NCBI GenBank assembly: GCA_942159475.1
Contig: OW804094.1
Span: 9,803,555-9,867,554, forward strand
Source: Sthenelais limicola
Lineage: Eukaryota; Annelida; Polychaeta; Phyllodocida; Sigalionidae
Direction: 5' to 3'
Length of the DNA stretch: 64,000 nt
Shown: positions 63,700-64,000 of the stretch, one piece after another
Numbering within the stretch: the first letter of the stretch is position 1
Layout of the letters: each line of letters starts with the position of its first letter
Program-made: the position numbers and the translations under genes
Notes under the pieces: generated by a model
What the model was told of the DNA's origin: nothing
Databases searched by the model: none
Seen by the model: only the letters and a program-made list of their open reading frames with translations

Positions 63700-64000
63700 G
63701 TGCAACTGTAAAACCTCTAATAAAAGTCACATAGCCATTTCCACCGATTTGACGACAATTCTGATTTGTTCAGGTCAAAAAAAGTAAAAGAATTAAAATT
63801 GTTATTTCTATAAAATCTTGTCACATGTTTGCACTATAGATATATTTATATACTTCTACAAAGTATGGAACCATTTACTCCAGACATTCTTATTTTACTG
63901 GGATGCAGGAAAATGGTATTAAAAAAGCAAAACTAGAATAAAATGGGCCGTTGCATCACATGGACAGAAAAAGAGAGTCACTTTCTGTAGTATTAAAAAT
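63700..64000. other. No gene recognised
   Basis: AT-rich, with no exon or repeat identified. Confidence 0.4.

Noticed and set aside
1..64000. CRISPR arrays, tRNA or rRNA genes, prokaryotic operons
   Set aside because: No regularly spaced identical repeats with unique spacers, no recognisable tRNA cloverleaf or rRNA core sequence, and clear spliceosomal introns were seen. A covariance-model scan was not possible, so a missed tRNA cannot be excluded.

Overview
The window is invertebrate nuclear DNA: AT-rich, with short exons, GT-AG introns and a very high density of decayed and recent transposable elements. No bacterial operons, rRNA, tRNA or CRISPR arrays were seen. A short interspersed repeat opening with (GTGA)n and a hairpin resembles repeats I associate with molluscs, so a marine lophotrochozoan, possibly a gastropod, is my best but weak guess.

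Layout. 0.2-12.4 kb (+): a multi-exon gene P of unknown function. Its exons are acidic, proline-rich, lysine/arginine-rich and finally coiled coil. It is interrupted by LINE pieces, and its 3' part was copied to 2.3-3.5 kb. 12.4-24.3 kb (+): diverged, duplicated exon blocks of another unknown family, a two-zinc-finger ORF split by a SINE, and single unassigned exons. 24.9-26.3 kb (-): the best recognised host gene, a cytosolic glutathione S-transferase in four exons. 27-29.4 kb (+): a relic transposon-type ORF, a Ty3/gypsy-like integrase and a LINE 3' end. 31.4-34.1 kb (-): gene Q, with charged repetitive exons and a LINE in its largest intron. 35.4-39 kb: relics of repeated, probably transposon-derived protein families, a RecQ-like helicase fragment and LINE/SINE copies. 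39-47.2 kb: one host-like exon, microsatellites, two MITEs, LINE and SINE copies and a zinc-finger relic. 47.2-48.5 kb (-): a small gene related to the duplicated blocks at 13-19 kb.

50.1-54.9 kb (-) holds the most interesting host genes. Gene A is a complete three-exon type I membrane protein: signal peptide, Cys-rich LRR-cap-like ectodomain, Pro/Ser/Thr repeat stalk, one membrane helix and a basic tail. Gene B, just downstream, has a glycosylation-rich juxtamembrane segment, a membrane helix and a cytoplasmic tail spread over nine phase-consistent exons. That tail carries two ITIM-like tyrosine motifs, and an 11-bp duplication breaks it in this haplotype. The pair looks like a small receptor locus.

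56.2-60.0 kb: a 3.75-kb foldback-type element with about 1-kb inverted arms built of ~183-bp repeats. 60.9-63.7 kb (-): relics of the transposon-type family, a LINE reverse-transcriptase end and an intact SGNH-hydrolase-like ORF.

All assignments come from reading motifs, splice sites and phases by eye. No database search was possible.
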